Shown in pieces: positions 8,922-16,752 of a stretch of DNA of 64,000 nt. Every line of letters begins with the position of its first letter. Positions within the stretch are counted from its first letter, which is position 1. The stretch is from CAIWHR01 sp963713275 (lineage in GTDB: Bacteria > Pseudomonadota > Gammaproteobacteria > Burkholderiales > Casimicrobiaceae). The stretch covers positions 1 to 64,000 of the forward strand of contig CAVQLG010000012.1 of assembly GCA_963713275.1 (NCBI GenBank), read 5' to 3'. Under the pieces are notes generated by a model that saw only the letters and a program-made list of their open reading frames with translations, did no database searches and was not told the origin of the DNA. A program made the position numbers and the translations under genes.

Positions 8922-9658
8922 TTATGCAATGCCCAATAGTCGGTCTAATGCTGAGCCGATTGCTTTCGATTCTGCGGTAAATGCGTCGGAAGCAAGATCG
9001 ATACAGACGACACTGACAACCGGCTTACGGCCCCCTACGGCCGGCAAGAAGAATGCCGTTGGCTTTGCTTCACCGAGACCGCTGTGCGATGGGTAGATTA
9101 GAGCGAAATGCTCGCACGGATAGATGCTGGCGTACGCCTGCATTTGATAGAGGTGCGCCTCTTTCGGCACGAGATAGCCATCCCTACCGACTTCGACGCA
9201 TGCCCACTTCGTGTCGGCTACACCCACGACCGAGCCACCTTCTCGAATGACGATGTCCGGACGTAGCCTGAAGGCTCTTCTCCCTTCAGATCCGACCAGC
9301 GTGGTCAGGTAACTGCCGGTGTCCTGTGCGCCCACATCCATCGTCTGCTGAGACGCCGACGCTCGCCGCAGTACCGTCGCAATCGCGGACTCGAATAGCC
9401 GGTTCATGTCGAAGAGCAGACCCGGCGCCTCGTTTCGACCAACACGCAGATTGGGGGAAAGCACCTGAAGAATCCATTTCGTCCATAGGATGGCGGGCTT
9501 GTAGTGATCCGCCTGCCGGTCGAAAGTGAGCGCGCTCAAAACCGCGGGCGTAACGGCACACAGGGTTACCTCGTCAAGCGTGGCCGATAACTCCATCCAC
9601 CGCCGACGAAGCTCGATGGAAGCTATCCATGGCTTCACCGCGTGGAGCGCGGCCTTTA
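8922..9658 (-). pseudogene. mcrC: mcrC, C-terminal part (nuclease domain), cut off by an ISAzo13-type element
   Basis: The C-terminal half of McrC, the nuclease subunit of a modification-dependent McrBC restriction system. The PD-(D/E)xK core is visible as LRPDIVI followed by VADTKW, then LYQMQAYAS and FALIYPSH. The gene is broken at 9658 by the IS. Removing the IS and one 3-bp duplication joins this part to 11012-11567 in one frame of exactly 430 codons, across the motif TADNVWNQCLKAAL. The interrupted gene cannot make McrC. An internal Met lies at the 5' end of this half (9638), but no promoter is evident. Confidence 0.88.
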
Positions 9659-11011
9659 GGAAGCTAGCAAAAACAACTTGAACACTTAGCCACGTTTGCT
9701 AATAGTCCTCGGGCTGACGCGGTAGTTCCACTCGCCATGGAATTCGTCGCGCTGGAGGTTGATCGCCGCGAGGTCCGCATCACTGACCTTGACCCCGGCA
9801 TCGTAGGTGTTCTCGTCGAGTGCGGCCTTCACTCGAAGGCCTTGGTCGGTGGTCACGCCGGCAATCAGGTTGACCACCACCTGTCGGCTCAGCAAGGGAC
9901 GGCCGCGCCAGTTGTTGGTGATGTGGCAGAACATCCGGTGCTCGATCTTGTTCCACTTGCTGGTGCCCGGCGGGAAGTGGCATACCTGGACCTCCAAGCC
10001 GAGTTCATCGGCCAGCCGCTGCAGTTGAAGCCGCCACAGGCGCACCCGGTAGCCGTTGCTGCCGCCACAGTCGGCGGTGATCAGCAGCCGCTTGGCTTGG
10101 CGGTACATCGGCTGTCCCATCTCAATCCACCAGTGACGGATGCTTTGCACGGCGAACTCGGCGGTGTCGTGGTCGATCCCCACGCTGACCCAACCGACGT
10201 TGGCGGTGACGTCGTAGACGCCGTAGGGCGCGACCTTGCCCAGTTGGTCGTCGATGAAGTCGTGCACCCGAACCGGCTCGGGCTGTCCCTGCGGCTGCCA
10301 CTCCCGCCCGCCGTTCTTGAAGTCCCCTATGAGTTCCTTCTTCTTGGTGTCCACCGAGATCACCGGTTGCCGCTGGCGCTGAAACTTCGTCACCATGGCG
10401 GCGATGTACTGAAACTGCTCGTCCCGGTCCGGATGCTGGGCGCCTTCACGGGTCTTGCGCACCGACTGCAGGCTGTAGTTCAGTTGGGCCAGGAGGTCAC
10501 ACACCGTGCGCTGGCTCACCCGGTGGCCGCTTCGGGTCAACTCGGCAGCCAGCCTCGTCGTGCTCTTGCAGGTCCAGCGCAGGGGAGACATCGGGTCGCC
10601 TCTGCTGGCGGGCTCGACCAGGGCGTCCAGAGCGGCGAGCAAGCTCGCATCGAGATCAACCAAGCGCTTGCGGCCACCGCCGGGGGCGCGAATGCGCTGG
10701 TGCGCGGCGGCAGCCGGTGCCACCGGCTGCCCAGCCCCCTTGCGCCCGCTCTTGCCCTTCGCCTTGTCGGCGGCCTCGATCTCGGCCAAGCCCGCGTAGA
10801 CGGTTGTGCGCGATAAGCCGGCGACTTTGGCCACCACACTGACGCCACCGCGCCCCAGGCTGCGGGCCTCGGCCGCGGCCCATAATCGCAGCGTCGCCTC
10901 GTCCAGACGCGTCGACAAGGCCCTGAACTTCGCCGCAAGAAGTGGCACTTGATCCATTCGCGCATCGTAGAGCTACTACACAAAGTGTTCAAGTTATTAT
11001 TGCTAGCTTCC
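9659..11011 (-). mobile_element. ISAzo13-type insertion sequence, 1,353 bp, complete
   Basis: Both ends are visible. The left end (9659-9687) and the reverse complement of the right end (11011-10983) match at 27 of 29 positions, starting GGAAGCTAGCAA. The flanks carry a TTA direct duplication (9656-9658 and 11012-11014). Removing the element plus one TTA restores an unbroken mcrC frame. One transposase gene is inside. The precise ends and intact transposase suggest a recent insertion. Confidence 0.93.
9686..10957 (-). CDS. ISAzo13 family transposase
   Basis: A 423-residue DDE transposase, full length for the family. The N-terminal ~60 residues include a helix-turn-helix (VVAKVAGLSRTTVYAGLAE). 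The catalytic residues lie in VISVDTKKKE (D203), ITADCGGSNG (D296) and SKWNKIEHRMF (E339). It is the only gene in the 1,353-bp element and lies between the two inverted ends. No frameshift. Confidence 0.93.
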   Translation of the reverse strand: MDQVPLLAAKFRALSTRLDEATLRLWAAAEARSLGRGGVSVVAKVAGLSRTTVYAGLAEIEAADKAKGKSGRKGAGQPVAPAAAAHQRIRAPGGGRKRLVDLDASLLAALDALVEPASRGDPMSPLRWTCKSTTRLAAELTRSGHRVSQRTVCDLLAQLNYSLQSVRKTREGAQHPDRDEQFQYIAAMVTKFQRQRQPVISVDTKKKELIGDFKNGGREWQPQGQPEPVRVHDFIDDQLGKVAPYGVYDVTANVGWVSVGIDHDTAEFAVQSIRHWWIEMGQPMYRQAKRLLITADCGGSNGYRVRLWRLQLQRLADELGLEVQVCHFPPGTSKWNKIEHRMFCHITNNWRGRPLLSRQVVVNLIAGVTTDQGLRVKAALDENTYDAGVKVSDADLAAINLQRDEFHGEWNYRVSPRTISKRG

Positions 11012-11567
11012 TTAGACACTGGTTCCACACGTTGTCCGCAGTAAATTCATCAAATCGACAAGCCAGGCGATCAACCCGCATGGCATGGGCCACGGCCTGA
11101 CGGTCGATGAGCAAGCGGCCGCGAATAAGAGTCAGATCGTCTTCGGCGGTCCGATAGCGACGTAGGAGGCCGCGACGAACGAGCGACGCGACTTCATCGA
11201 AGTAGGCAGCGATGAAGACATCGAGAAGCGACTGACGCCGTAGATCCTGAACGACGTTCGCATCAGTGAACATCTTCAGGCTACGCGACAGACGCAGCAA
11301 CCGAAGGAAGAGGCCGCGTCCAAGTTCGGGAATGCCGTCCCCAGTTTCGATTTTGGGGAGTACCTCCAGGACACGGTCGCCCATACCGACGAGCCCCGCG
11401 TATTGTGCGAGGCGCACCGACTGATACCCCATCGTGCAAAACCCTGGCCGGCTATCGGAGAGGCGTGCCAGGCGCTCTGCCTCCGATACGGTTATGGCAG
11501 CCGGTCCCCGTCCCGCACCCACTGGTACTTGCTGATGCTCGAATACGCTGATGGACCTTGGCAACAC
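11012..11567 (-). pseudogene. mcrC: mcrC, N-terminal part
   Basis: N-terminal part of McrC, starting at the Met at 11567 (ISVFEHQQVPVG, a usual McrC beginning) and containing LEVLPKIE and the conserved TADNVWNQ at the break point. This half binds McrB in intact systems. It starts 8 bases after the mcrB stop, the normal mcrB-mcrC layout. Interrupted by the ISAzo13-type element. Confidence 0.88.
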
Positions 11568-11575
11568 GGGTCAGG

Positions 11576-11893
11576 TCATCCCGTCTGGACGTTGCCCGCA
11601 TCCGCCGAAGTCTCATACAACGAACGGAATGCGTCTGCAGTCCACTGGGCTTCCGCAGTCACGGAGTACTGCTCTCGGACGGCGCGCAATGCCTCGTCAC
11701 TTTCGCCGAAGAGTTTTGCGCCATCCAGCGCATGCTTTGAGATAAATGGCGAACTGCCGTCCTTTTGCGACAGCACCATCTTCACTCGGCTCCAATCGTC
11801 AAAAAAATATTCCTGCAACAGGGGGATGACCTGCAGCTTGAAGGACGCGCGTAAATCCTCAAGAGACTTGACTCGTGTGAAATGAGAGTGAGC
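11576..11893 (-). pseudogene. mcrB: mcrB, only the last ~105 codons remain
   Basis: The segment reads TRVKSLEDLRASFK then VIPLLQEYFFDDWSRVK, which is the C-terminal signature of the McrB GTPase subunit. Everything upstream, including the GTP-binding AAA+ core and the modified-DNA recognition domain, is missing; a TAG stop lies in frame just upstream near 11900. The loss is next to the left end of the transposon at 11913. With mcrC also interrupted, the restriction system is dead. Confidence 0.8.
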
Positions 11894-12097
11894 ACGCTAA
11901 ATGATGGCCCTCTGATCGGATTTGGTGAGGGACGATTGTTGTCGCTCGGATTATTGTGCGGCCGCTTATGCGCGATGTTTTGTGGCGGGAGGGCCGCCAT
12001 TGCCGGATTGGGTTGCCGGGAGGCGTAAGGCGGAGTGGTGGCGGTGGGTGGGCGAAGCGAATTCGGCCCGCAGGGAGTGCGGGCCGGACGGTTGAGG

Positions 12098-12307
12098 TCA
12101 GAATGGTTGGTCGTCGAAGAGGGTGGGGGATGGCGGTGGCCGCGGCGGGTGCAGTTGGTGCTGCCGGCGCTGGTAGCGGGCGAGTTGCGGTGCGTAGTGT
12201 TGCTCGATGCTGGCAAGCAATTGCTGCAGCAAGGTAACGAGTTGAGTCGCCGCGGGGTCGGACAGGCGCGGCAGGAGTAACGGCCAGAGGATGGTGGTGG
12301 GTTTCAT
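12098..12307 (-). CDS. small protein of the compact transposon (paralogue 1)
   Basis: 69 residues, starting MKPTTILWPLLLP. It is related to the next gene: both have an N-terminal short helix after LSD, a central helix with aromatic and basic residues (IEHYAPQLARY-like here, FETAYAGQLLRHY there), a proline-rich linker and an identical C-terminus DDQPF. The shared organisation is the evidence that both are real genes. Function unknown; a small accessory or regulatory subunit of transposition is a guess from position. Confidence 0.6.
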   Translation of the reverse strand: MKPTTILWPLLLPRLSDPAATQLVTLLQQLLASIEQHYAPQLARYQRRQHQLHPPRPPPSPTLFDDQPF

Positions 12308-12364
12308 TGGACCTCGTCGTGGGCGACAGTCGTGCGGACTGAGGTTGTGGTGGGGGCGCGTGGT

Positions 12365-12577
12365 TCAGAAGGGTTGGTCATCTTGGTGGTCGGTGCGGAA
12401 CGGTGATGGCGGAACGATGCCGTGGCGGTGGGCGCAAGCGCGGTAGTGGCGCAGCAATTGGCCGGCGTAGGCGGTCTCGAACTTGGCGACGAGGTCGTGG
12501 AGGAAGTTGAGGACGGCGGCGGCAGCGTCGTCGCTGAGCGGAGGGCGTGGTTGGGGAAGGTAATCGTCGTGATGCAT
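12365..12577 (-). CDS. small protein of the compact transposon (paralogue 2)
   Basis: 70 residues, beginning MHHDDYLPQPRPPLSDD, with a predicted helix (AAVLNFLHDLVAKFETAY) and the same DDQPF ending as the neighbouring small gene. It starts 5 bases after the ATPase gene ends, so it is probably translated with it. A tandem duplication with divergence is the simplest origin. I know of no named domain. Confidence 0.65.
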   Translation of the reverse strand: MHHDDYLPQPRPPLSDDAAAAVLNFLHDLVAKFETAYAGQLLRHYRACAHRHGIVPPSPFRTDHQDDQPF

Positions 12578-12581
12578 GGGG

Positions 12582-13430
12582 TTAGCCTCCGGCGCGGGCG
12601 CGCGGTTTGGGGGTGACGGTGCGGGGATCGGCGAAGACTTCGAAGTAGAGTTTTTCGTCGAGCACGGTGGCCTGGCGCTGGAGCGCGGCGGCGAGGAGTT
12701 GGGCAGCCATGGTGGTGAGAACGCGGTAGTTGCCGGCGGCGTGATCGCAGAGCATGGCGCGCAGTGGTGGCGTCATCAGGGAAGCGTTGCCGGCGGCGGT
12801 GAGCAGGTGGTCGAGGCAGGCGGTGAGATCGTCGCGGCTGGCGTACTCCATGGGCAGGCGCAGGCGGATGCGGCTGCCCAAGGGCAGCAGTTCGTCGCGG
12901 CGCAGGGTTTCGATGAGACGGCCGTCACCGGCGAGGATGACGCTGAGCAAGGGCTTGGAGTCGAAGCGGGCCGAGGCGAGCAGGCGCAGTTCGCACAGCG
13001 TGGTCGGGTTCATTTCCTGGGCCTCGTCGATCAGCAGGACGGGGCGGACGCGGACGCTGTCGAGGTGGGCGAACCAGCGCTCGCGCAGGCTCTTGAAACC
13101 ACCCCAGCGGTTATGGGGTCGCAGGCCGACGCCGAACAGTTCACCCATCTCGCGGTAGAAGTCGGCGAGGTTGCTCTGGGGATGGCAGAGGGCGGCGACG
13201 GTGACATCGGGCAAGCGCTCCAGCCGTTCGGCGAGCAGGCGCAGGACCACGCTCTTGCCGGTGCCGGGATCGCCGTGGAGCAAGGCGAAGCCGCCTTCGC
13301 GTACCAGCGTATGCTCGACGCGCCAGAGGAAGTCTTCGACGGGGCGGGTCAGGCGCAGCGCCTCGGTGGGCAGGTCTGGGGCGAACGGGTTCCACTTCAG
13401 ACCATAGAGGGCCAGTAGTGACGGGTTCAT
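12582..13430 (-). CDS. ExeA/TnsC-type AAA+ ATPase, transposition helper
   Basis: 282 residues. The start at 13430 (MNPSLLALYGLKWNPF) is a usual ExeA/TniB-like N-terminus and overlaps the transposase stop as ATGA. Walker A is GDPGTGKS (residues 53-60), Walker B VLLIDEAQEM (D135, E136). Downstream DSKPLLSVILAGD and LGSRIRLRL fit sensor regions. Such ATPases bind target DNA and activate a DDE transposase (MuB, TnsC and TniB roles). The direct overlap with the DDE gene supports that pairing. Confidence 0.9.
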   Translation of the reverse strand: MNPSLLALYGLKWNPFAPDLPTEALRLTRPVEDFLWRVEHTLVREGGFALLHGDPGTGKSVVLRLLAERLERLPDVTVAALCHPQSNLADFYREMGELFGVGLRPHNRWGGFKSLRERWFAHLDSVRVRPVLLIDEAQEMNPTTLCELRLLASARFDSKPLLSVILAGDGRLIETLRRDELLPLGSRIRLRLPMEYASRDDLTACLDHLLTAAGNASLMTPPLRAMLCDHAAGNYRVLTTMAAQLLAAALQRQATVLDEKLYFEVFADPRTVTPKPRARAGG

Positions 13431-14866
13431 GCGGCGGGCTCCTGGGGGGTGGGGATGAACGGCGGCGGCAGGCCGGTGGCGGCGAAGTCGGCCATCAGTT
13501 GCCGCAGCAGCGGGGCCATGCCGGTGGCCGGTGGCGTGGCGACCGCCACCGCGGGCGTCAGGGCGCGGCGGAGGCCGTTGGCGTTGGCCGCTTTGTCGAG
13601 CGGATACAGGGGGCACAGCACGCTGCCGCGCCGGGCGTCGATCAGGTCCACCGCGCTGAGGTCCCAGCGCGCATAACGCAGGTGCAGGCGGGGGAGATGG
13701 CGGTAGCGGGCGGGGACTTCAAAGCGCCGGCCAGCGAGACTGACGGTGCCGTCACTGCGGCGCGGGGTGCGGGTCGCTTCCATGCGGAACGCCGCACGCA
13801 GGGTGGCACTGTCCGGGCTTTCCCGCAGCACTGTGGGTCCGGCCAGATAGCGGGCCAGCGGCGTGCTGTCGAGTTCGGCGTGCTGGGTCCGTTGGTACTC
13901 CTGCTCCACCCAGGCGTGGGTCGCGGTATTCAGCAAGTCCAGTGTCAACTCGGCGACCCCGTCGAGCATCGCCATCAGGCGCCCTTCCAGTTGTCCCCAG
14001 AACACCTCCTGCTTCCCGTTCTGCTGTGGGGAGTACGGCAGCGTCGTCGCATGCACGATGCCCAGCGTCTGCAACCCCGCGGTGAACTCCTCGGCAATCA
14101 TCGCGGACCCGTTGTCGGACATGAGCATCCGTGGCAGACCACGACGCTGGAGGGCTTGGCTGAAGCCGTGTACCAGGCTCTCCGTGGTCTCATCGAGATA
14201 CCACTGGACGTGGCAGGCCAGGCGGGAGCAGTCGTCGAGCACGGCCAGGACCAGCGGCTTGACCCAGGTGCCGGCCCGGGTCAGCACCGGCCGCGAGCCG
14301 TGATGGAAGTCGAGGTGCCACAGGCCGCCCACGAACGCGACCTCGTAGCTGCGGGTCTCGCGCGCCTGCCGGTGCGCAAGGGCGACCGCCTCACCCGGCC
14401 GACCGCGTCGGGGCAGCGGTTGTCGATACCACCCCTGGGCCCGCAGGTGGCGGCGGACGGTGGTGTACGACGGGACCGGCACAGCCGTTCCCAGCACCGG
14501 CCCCAGGTTGTCGTAGAGCAGTTGGCACGACCAGCTCGGATGCGCTCGATACAGCGCGGCCAGCGCCGTGATCAGGTCCGGCGCCAGAACCCGCGGCTGC
14601 CCCACATCACAGCGCACCCGGGTCTTGAGCGCCGTCACCGGATCGCGCGGGGCGTGCTGCGCCGCGTAGTACCAGCGCTCGAGCGTCGACTGCCCGAAGC
14701 GGACCGGCAGCCCGGTCGCCGGGTGCTGCCAAGTCTTCGCCGCCAACTCCCCCAACGCCGTCCGCAAGGCCCCCGGCGCGGGCGGTGCCGCCAACAACGG
14801 ACCGATGATCGCAAAGCGCAACCGCGCCCAGCGATCCCGATCCAAGGGATCGCATCGTTTACTCAT
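13427..14866 (-). CDS. Mu/TnsB-type DDE transposase
   Basis: 479 residues with an rve-type integrase core. N-terminal HTH segments (FGQSTLERWYYAAQ; PSYTTVRRHLRAQG) precede catalytic Asp in LWHLDFHHG (D186), Asp in LMSDNGSAM (D251) and Glu in QQNGKQEVFWG (E287). The C-terminal ~170 residues include a beta-barrel-like region (VSLAGRRFEVP). This layout matches the Mu A/TnsB/TniA group rather than small IS transposases. Overlaps the ATPase gene by 4 bases. All catalytic residues are present. Confidence 0.9.
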   Translation of the reverse strand: MSKRCDPLDRDRWARLRFAIIGPLLAAPPAPGALRTALGELAAKTWQHPATGLPVRFGQSTLERWYYAAQHAPRDPVTALKTRVRCDVGQPRVLAPDLITALAALYRAHPSWSCQLLYDNLGPVLGTAVPVPSYTTVRRHLRAQGWYRQPLPRRGRPGEAVALAHRQARETRSYEVAFVGGLWHLDFHHGSRPVLTRAGTWVKPLVLAVLDDCSRLACHVQWYLDETTESLVHGFSQALQRRGLPRMLMSDNGSAMIAEEFTAGLQTLGIVHATTLPYSPQQNGKQEVFWGQLEGRLMAMLDGVAELTLDLLNTATHAWVEQEYQRTQHAELDSTPLARYLAGPTVLRESPDSATLRAAFRMEATRTPRRSDGTVSLAGRRFEVPARYRHLPRLHLRYARWDLSAVDLIDARRGSVLCPLYPLDKAANANGLRRALTPAVAVATPPATGMAPLLRQLMADFAATGLPPPFIPTPQEPAA

Positions 14867-14974
14867 GATGGCTCCAGTGAACGGGTGGCGAAACCGTCGC
14901 CACCACCATCACCGCAGCCTACAAAGCCCGGGCCGCCCTGGCGATCACCATCTTCTGCGTGGCGCTCCAGCCGC

Positions 14975-15529
14975 TTACCGGCCGTCGCTCACCGTGCTCA
15001 GCGGCGCCAGCCAGCGCAGCGCCAACAACAACCGCTGCCCCGGATCGTCCGCCCGCAAGCGAGCCAGCAAGTCGGCCGGCAACACCACCAACGGCGGCAG
15101 GAAACCGCCGCGCCGCTCCTGCCAGAACGCCGTCTGCGGGAACACCTCCCGCCACCACGCCCGCCAACGATCCAGCGTTGCCCGCGGCACTCCAAGCTCA
15201 GCCACCAACGCGCGCAACCCCGAACCTGACAGCGTGCCCCGCAACGCCGACCCCAGCACCAGCACTGCCCCGACATACACCCGCCGACCCAGGTAGAGCA
15301 CCGAGCGCGGCGTGCACCGCCGCCGACAGCTCTGACAACACCAACTCGGTCGCCGATGCTCGTGTTCTTGCCACGCCCGCGGACCTCCACGTGGCTTGCG
15401 CCGGTACGGCGCGCTGTGCCACACCCCGCCGCACGCACACGGCGGCAAACACGCTTGCGCGGCATAGTCCGCGTCAATCTGTTCCAGCAACAGAAAAAAC
15501 CTCGGGTCCTGCAACAGGCTGTGGCACAC
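14975..15529 (-). CDS. zinc-ribbon, helix-turn-helix protein of the transposon
   Basis: 184 residues. Cysteines at 27, 31 and 33, then 64, 65 and 68 with C72, form a ribbon like those in IS-encoded DNA-binding proteins (CACGG and CCQSCRRRC). The second half has LRALVAELGVPRATLDRWRAW, a helix-turn-helix. It may resemble the DUF6431 group, but I am not certain of that name. First gene of the five-gene run, 108 bp upstream of the transposase. End binding or target choice would fit, in the place where TniQ stands in Tn7-like systems, but there is no visible TniQ homology. Confidence 0.7.
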   Translation of the reverse strand: MCHSLLQDPRFFLLLEQIDADYAAQACLPPCACGGVWHSAPYRRKPRGGPRAWQEHEHRRPSWCCQSCRRRCTPRSVLYLGRRVYVGAVLVLGSALRGTLSGSGLRALVAELGVPRATLDRWRAWWREVFPQTAFWQERRGGFLPPLVVLPADLLARLRADDPGQRLLLALRWLAPLSTVSDGR

Positions 15530-15571
15530 TTTTCAGACCTCTCTTGATCGGCACACGTTAAAGGGGGGCTC

Positions 15572-15603
15572 GCCCTCGGAGGTTGAGCAGAATCTCCGAG
15601 GGC
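15572..15603. terminator. 10-bp perfect hairpin near the transposon right end
   Basis: GCCCTCGGAG (15572-15581) pairs exactly with CTCCGAGGGC (15594-15603) around a 12-nt loop. It lies upstream of the zinc-ribbon gene and inside the putative right end, so it may insulate the element from outside transcription or be part of the end structure. No T-run. Confidence 0.5.
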
Positions 15604-15689
15604 ATCTCACCCTGCACCCCTCACGCAATTTGATCAAGCCGCCCGATTTCCCCCTCGGTTTGCGTGCTCATGCACACTGCGCACCCCCC

Positions 15690-15958
15690 AGGACGAAGAT
15701 CTCCACGATCTCGTCGCCGAGCGCTACGAGCACGCGAGCACGATGGTCACCAGCAATTTGGATGTGGACGAGTGGCGCGCCGCGTTTCCCAACAAGCTGC
15801 TCGCCGCAGCCACCATCGATCGCCTTCGCGATGGCGCTTACCGCGTGCTTCTCGACGGCGAGACACGCCGGCGGCCCAGACCGCTCCCCGCCGGCCCGGC
15901 CGCGGCGAGCGCCCGGCCGGTCAAGCCCACGAGCACCAACGCCCGGTCGGCGGCATGA
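15690..15958 (+). pseudogene. istB remnant, C-terminal ~90 codons
   Basis: Reads in one frame as DLHDLVAERYEHASTMVTSN, then DEWRAAFPNKLLAAATIDRLRD and a family-like end. This is the C-terminal part of an IstB-type ATPase (Walker B and everything before it missing). It differs clearly from the istB at 1655-2431. The truncation point is near the right end of the compact transposon, which may have removed the 5' part. Belongs with the IS21-type end at 16299-16348. Confidence 0.8.
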
Positions 15959-16298
15959 GCGCGATGAACTCGGGCACTCGCATTTCGTCGTCGACGGCAA
16001 TGAGTGACCACCGAAACGACCGATGCACCAAGTCGGGGCGCTCAGAACGCGCTACAAGCGATTGGCGGCTCTTGGGTGAGGCTCTACCCCCACCCAAAGT
16101 CCTGCTGCCTCTCGCCGTCCAGGTGCCCGCACCTCAGGCCGCCGCGATGACCAAAACGACCACGAAGCAGCACCGAGCTGACAACGCGCACCTTCAGATC
16201 CGCGGCAGCGAAAAAGGACCGAAAACAATGCTTGTAACCAACCCCCAAAACCGCTAAAACGCTACCTGTTCGAGATCACGAAATCGACACCTCTGAAC
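15959..16298. other. non-coding tail of the IS21 remnant
   Basis: About 340 bases after the istB remnant. I find no gene with convincing coding character, no RNA gene and no strong hairpin. It probably belongs to the IS21-type element, between istB and the terminal repeats. Confidence 0.4.
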
Positions 16299-16348
16299 TG
16301 GCTCTATTACGCCGCGAATCGCTGGCTCTATTAGGGCGCGAATTGACA
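16299..16348. repeat. tandem 22-bp terminal repeats, right end of an IS21-type element
   Basis: Two copies of TGGCTCTATTA-N3-CGCGAAT(C/T), at 16299-16320 and 16323-16344, differ at 3 of 22 positions. They are followed by GACA, giving the CA-3' end typical of IS21 elements. IS21 ends commonly carry several transposase-binding repeats, so this marks the outer end of the element whose istB remnant lies upstream. Confidence 0.7.
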
Positions 16349-16714
16349 GTATCACCTTGATCGTGTCCTCGGGGCTGGTTAGCGATGGGTACGGGGACGC
16401 GTGTCGGGTCCTTGGCTGTAGATACGGATTCCCGCGGAAAAGTGTCGGATCGCGGCATGACGGGTTGAGGTTCCCGTCGCTTGGTGGCGTCTGGTTGGGT
16501 TGATCTTCACTCAACAGCGAATATCGCCATCTCGTGAAATATCGGATGCCGCGCCTCCCCGTGGCGTGCAGGGCACAAGGTCGGGTGGCCCTTCTTCGCA
16601 CGCGCGGCCCGCTCTGTCATTACGACAAATACGACTGGAAGGTTCGTGTGGGCGTCGGGTCACGTTGTCCCGCACCGGGCCTGAGGCTTTGTGCGGCATC
16701 GAGATAACGCGCTC
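16349..16714. other. gene-free stretch upstream of the AbiE-like pair
   Basis: 366 bases with no credible gene. Open frames exist on both strands but lack start context and family resemblance. A short segment around 16632-16660 resembles one near 6726-6752, suggesting shared mobile debris. The right edge leads into the palindromic operator. Confidence 0.4.
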
Positions 16715-16747
16715 TTGCACGATAACAGGACTCGTGTTATCGTGCAA
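16715..16747. promoter_or_regulatory. 13-bp perfect palindrome overlapping a promoter of the AbiE-like operon
   Basis: TTGCACGATAACA (16715-16727) and TGTTATCGTGCAA (16735-16747) are exact reverse complements with a 7-base spacer. A sigma70-like pair sits inside it: TTGCAC at 16715 and TATCGT at 16738, 17 bases apart. Transcription would begin close to the ATG at 16753, so the message may be leaderless; no Shine-Dalgarno is visible. AbiEi-family antitoxins are known to repress their own operon through inverted repeats. Confidence 0.75.
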
Positions 16748-16752
16748 TAGCC

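Larger units (their letters stand above)
11913..15636 (-). mobile_element. compact transposon: DDE transposase, AAA ATPase, Zn-ribbon protein and two small paralogues
   Basis: Five same-strand genes lie between ends that resemble each other: 11913-11932 and the reverse complement of 15636-15617 match at 15 of 20 positions, both starting TGATC and containing GTGAGGG. No clear target duplication was found, so the ends are tentative. DDE transposase with partner ATPase recalls Mu A/B and TnsB/TnsC. No TnsA- or TniQ-like gene is present. The element abuts the mcrB truncation on one side and an IS21 remnant on the other. Confidence 0.65.

Noticed and set aside
8922..9638. A separate 238-residue protein starting at Met 9638
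   Set aside because: It is the C-terminal part of McrC, cut by the IS; the join to the N-terminal part is exact.
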